Shown in pieces: positions 62,851-64,000 of a stretch of DNA of 64,000 nt. The stretch's first letter is position 1; the number at the start of each line of letters is the position of its first letter. Under the pieces are notes generated by a model that was given only the letters and a program-made list of their open reading frames with translations, did not search any database and had not been told where the DNA came from. Position numbers and translations under genes: made by a program. This DNA comes from Nymphaea colorata (lineage: Eukaryota > Streptophyta > Magnoliopsida > Nymphaeales > Nymphaeaceae): contig NC_045142.1 of NCBI RefSeq assembly GCF_008831285.2, positions 26,053,876-26,117,875 on the forward strand, given 5' to 3'.

Positions 62851-63721
62851 TGTGAGGAGCAGGGAGCAGCGACTCATGGTGAGTGATGGAAGATACGGAT
62901 CTTGCCTCCATAGCATCAGTGTGGAGCAATGTGCAAGCGACTCGTGGTGAAAAATGAAAGAGAGAGAGAGAGAGAGAGAGAAGTATCGAGAGAGGGAAGC
63001 GAGCTCGAGCAAGCTTCCCGTGCTAGTCAGTTCTGTGGTCTGCGAATAGTGTTTGATGCACATTTTAATAAATGGAACGTGCATTCCATTGCCATCTAAT
63101 GGCCTCTCAAGAAATTGCATATAGACCAGATTGGATTGGAAGAGTACTTACCAAAACTTACGTGGATTTTCGAGAGCTTATCAGTGGTTCATTTCTTTTT
63201 CATGCTGTAGATTAGATAGCACTTGGTTATCCATTTTTTAAAAATTATATTATGTACTTCTCTATTTGCTTTGCTAACTATCGGATGCTTTACCTTTCAC
63301 TATTTTAAGCGTGTAAAACTCGCCTTAATCTAAGGGTGCACCACAACTTTCTGAGGCATTCCTTAATTAGACAAAACAAGATATCTAAGTTAGTGTATCA
63401 AAGATGTGAGACAATATTACAAGCATATCTTGACACTGTATTCTGACGACCAGTCGCAAACTATAGTGAATGCAATTTATTGAAGACATATGAAGATAGA
63501 AATCAATATTTGTTAAATTTAGAGAGAGAGACAAAGAGCTTTTGTCGTTGTTAAGTCCATTGTTAAATTTAGAGAGAGAGACAGAGCTTTTGTCGTTGTT
63601 TTGTGGACTTCCATGCAGGCCATGCAAAGACCAACGTCCAATCCACTCATTTTCCGGATGGCTCTCCACAGTCTTCGATCCACACAAACAGGTCGGCCAC
63701 CCGTCCACCAAGCCTTCTATC

Positions 63722-63728
63722 TTATAAA
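63722..63728 (+). promoter_or_regulatory. TATA box of the gene at the window end
   Basis: TTATAAATG lies 30-40 bases before a CT-rich stretch that looks like a transcribed leader, and about 227 bases before the ATG at 63955. Confidence 0.55.
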
Positions 63729-63954
63729 TGCCCCCTTCTATAGCAACACCAAGAAGCAGAAGAGTCCTCTTCTCTCTCTCCCTTCCATCTTCTCCCCTCC
63801 AATCAAGAGCGACAAGTGGAAGAAGAAGCAATAAGAAGGGGAGAAGATTTCAGAAACCAAAAACCAAAAAAAAGAAAAAGCTTCACTGTCATCATCAAAA
63901 GGGACTCACCTAGAGTGTTAGATCTGTAACACTCTCGACGGAAAAAAGACAAAA

Positions 63955-64000
63955 ATGGGCGCCAAGGCGATCTTGGTGTCCACCCTTTTCGGTGTCGCTG
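63955..64000 (+). CDS. Start of an unidentified gene, cut by the window end
   Basis: An ATG at 63955 opens MGAKAILVSTLFGVA and runs off the window. It is preceded by a TATA box, a pyrimidine-rich leader and an A-rich, purine-rich stretch typical of plant 5' untranslated regions. The hydrophobic start suggests a signal peptide or a first membrane segment. Fifteen residues are too few to name the family. It is on the opposite strand from the PME cluster. The exact start could be further downstream. Confidence 0.5.
   Translation, partial: MGAKAILVSTLFGVA

Larger units (their letters stand above)
58099..63721. other. Spacer from PME G to the gene at the window end
   Basis: No gene is supported in 5.6 kb. 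It contains a CT-AT compound microsatellite (58214-58261), a 38-base triple repeat (58750-58861), an AT microsatellite near 60405-60431, a possible MITE start near 60519 (GGCCGTTTGATAGATG), and a tandem duplication with a 157-base offset (62570-62850). ORFs at 60886-61119 and 62632-62886 are not convincing. Confidence 0.5.

Noticed and set aside
62632-62886. 84-codon ORF with repeated RGRKS-like words
   Set aside because: The repetition comes from the 157-base DNA duplication, and the frame is open in part because stops were not duplicated.

Overview
This is nuclear DNA from a flowering plant. The genes are interrupted by GT-AG introns, the spacers are AT-rich and full of microsatellites, and there are plant-type fossil retroelements and MITEs. 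The recognisable genes are plant families: a sucrose synthase relic and a tandem cluster of pectin methylesterases (PMEs) that carry an N-terminal PME-inhibitor (PMEI) domain. The species cannot be told from the sequence.

Layout. (1) 260-5651, plus strand: ten exons of a sucrose synthase gene that stops before the C-terminal glycosyltransferase half and has an in-frame stop; it is a pseudogene. (2) 6.3-29.7 kb: a tandem array of duplicated modules, each made of downstream spacer, PME exon 2, short intron, PME exon 1, promoter and upstream block, all on the minus strand. It holds pseudogene A (7667-8500), three intact and very similar genes B (12317-14084), C (19186-20952) and D (24651-26413), and a leftover 5' end (29397-29563). 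(3) 29.7-40.6 kb: no firmly identified gene. It contains a 93-bp perfect duplication, an hAT-like element, short exon-like islands on the minus strand, a Mutator-like MITE with matching target-site duplications, and duplicated Ty3/gypsy integrase relics. (4) 40.6-58.0 kb: three more diverged intact PMEI-PME genes on the minus strand, E (40655-43638, one intron), F (50147-53369, two introns) and G (55701-58002, two introns). (5) 58-64 kb: mostly repeats and nothing recognised, then the promoter and first 15 codons of an unidentified plus-strand gene cut by the window end.

How the genes work together. All six intact PMEs have a signal peptide, a PMEI-like pro-domain and a catalytic domain with the two aspartates, two glutamines and arginine of pectinesterases. 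They are expected to de-esterify homogalacturonan in the cell wall after the pro-domain is cleaved in the secretory pathway. They differ in the processing motif (intact in B, C and D, varied in E and F, poor in G), in one conserved cysteine (lost in F) and in intron number. The cluster is a good example of birth and death by tandem duplication: six live genes, one internally deleted pseudogene and one orphan 5' end with its promoter. I found no sign of an undescribed biological system; the least explained stretch is the set of exon-like islands at 31.3-34.0 kb.
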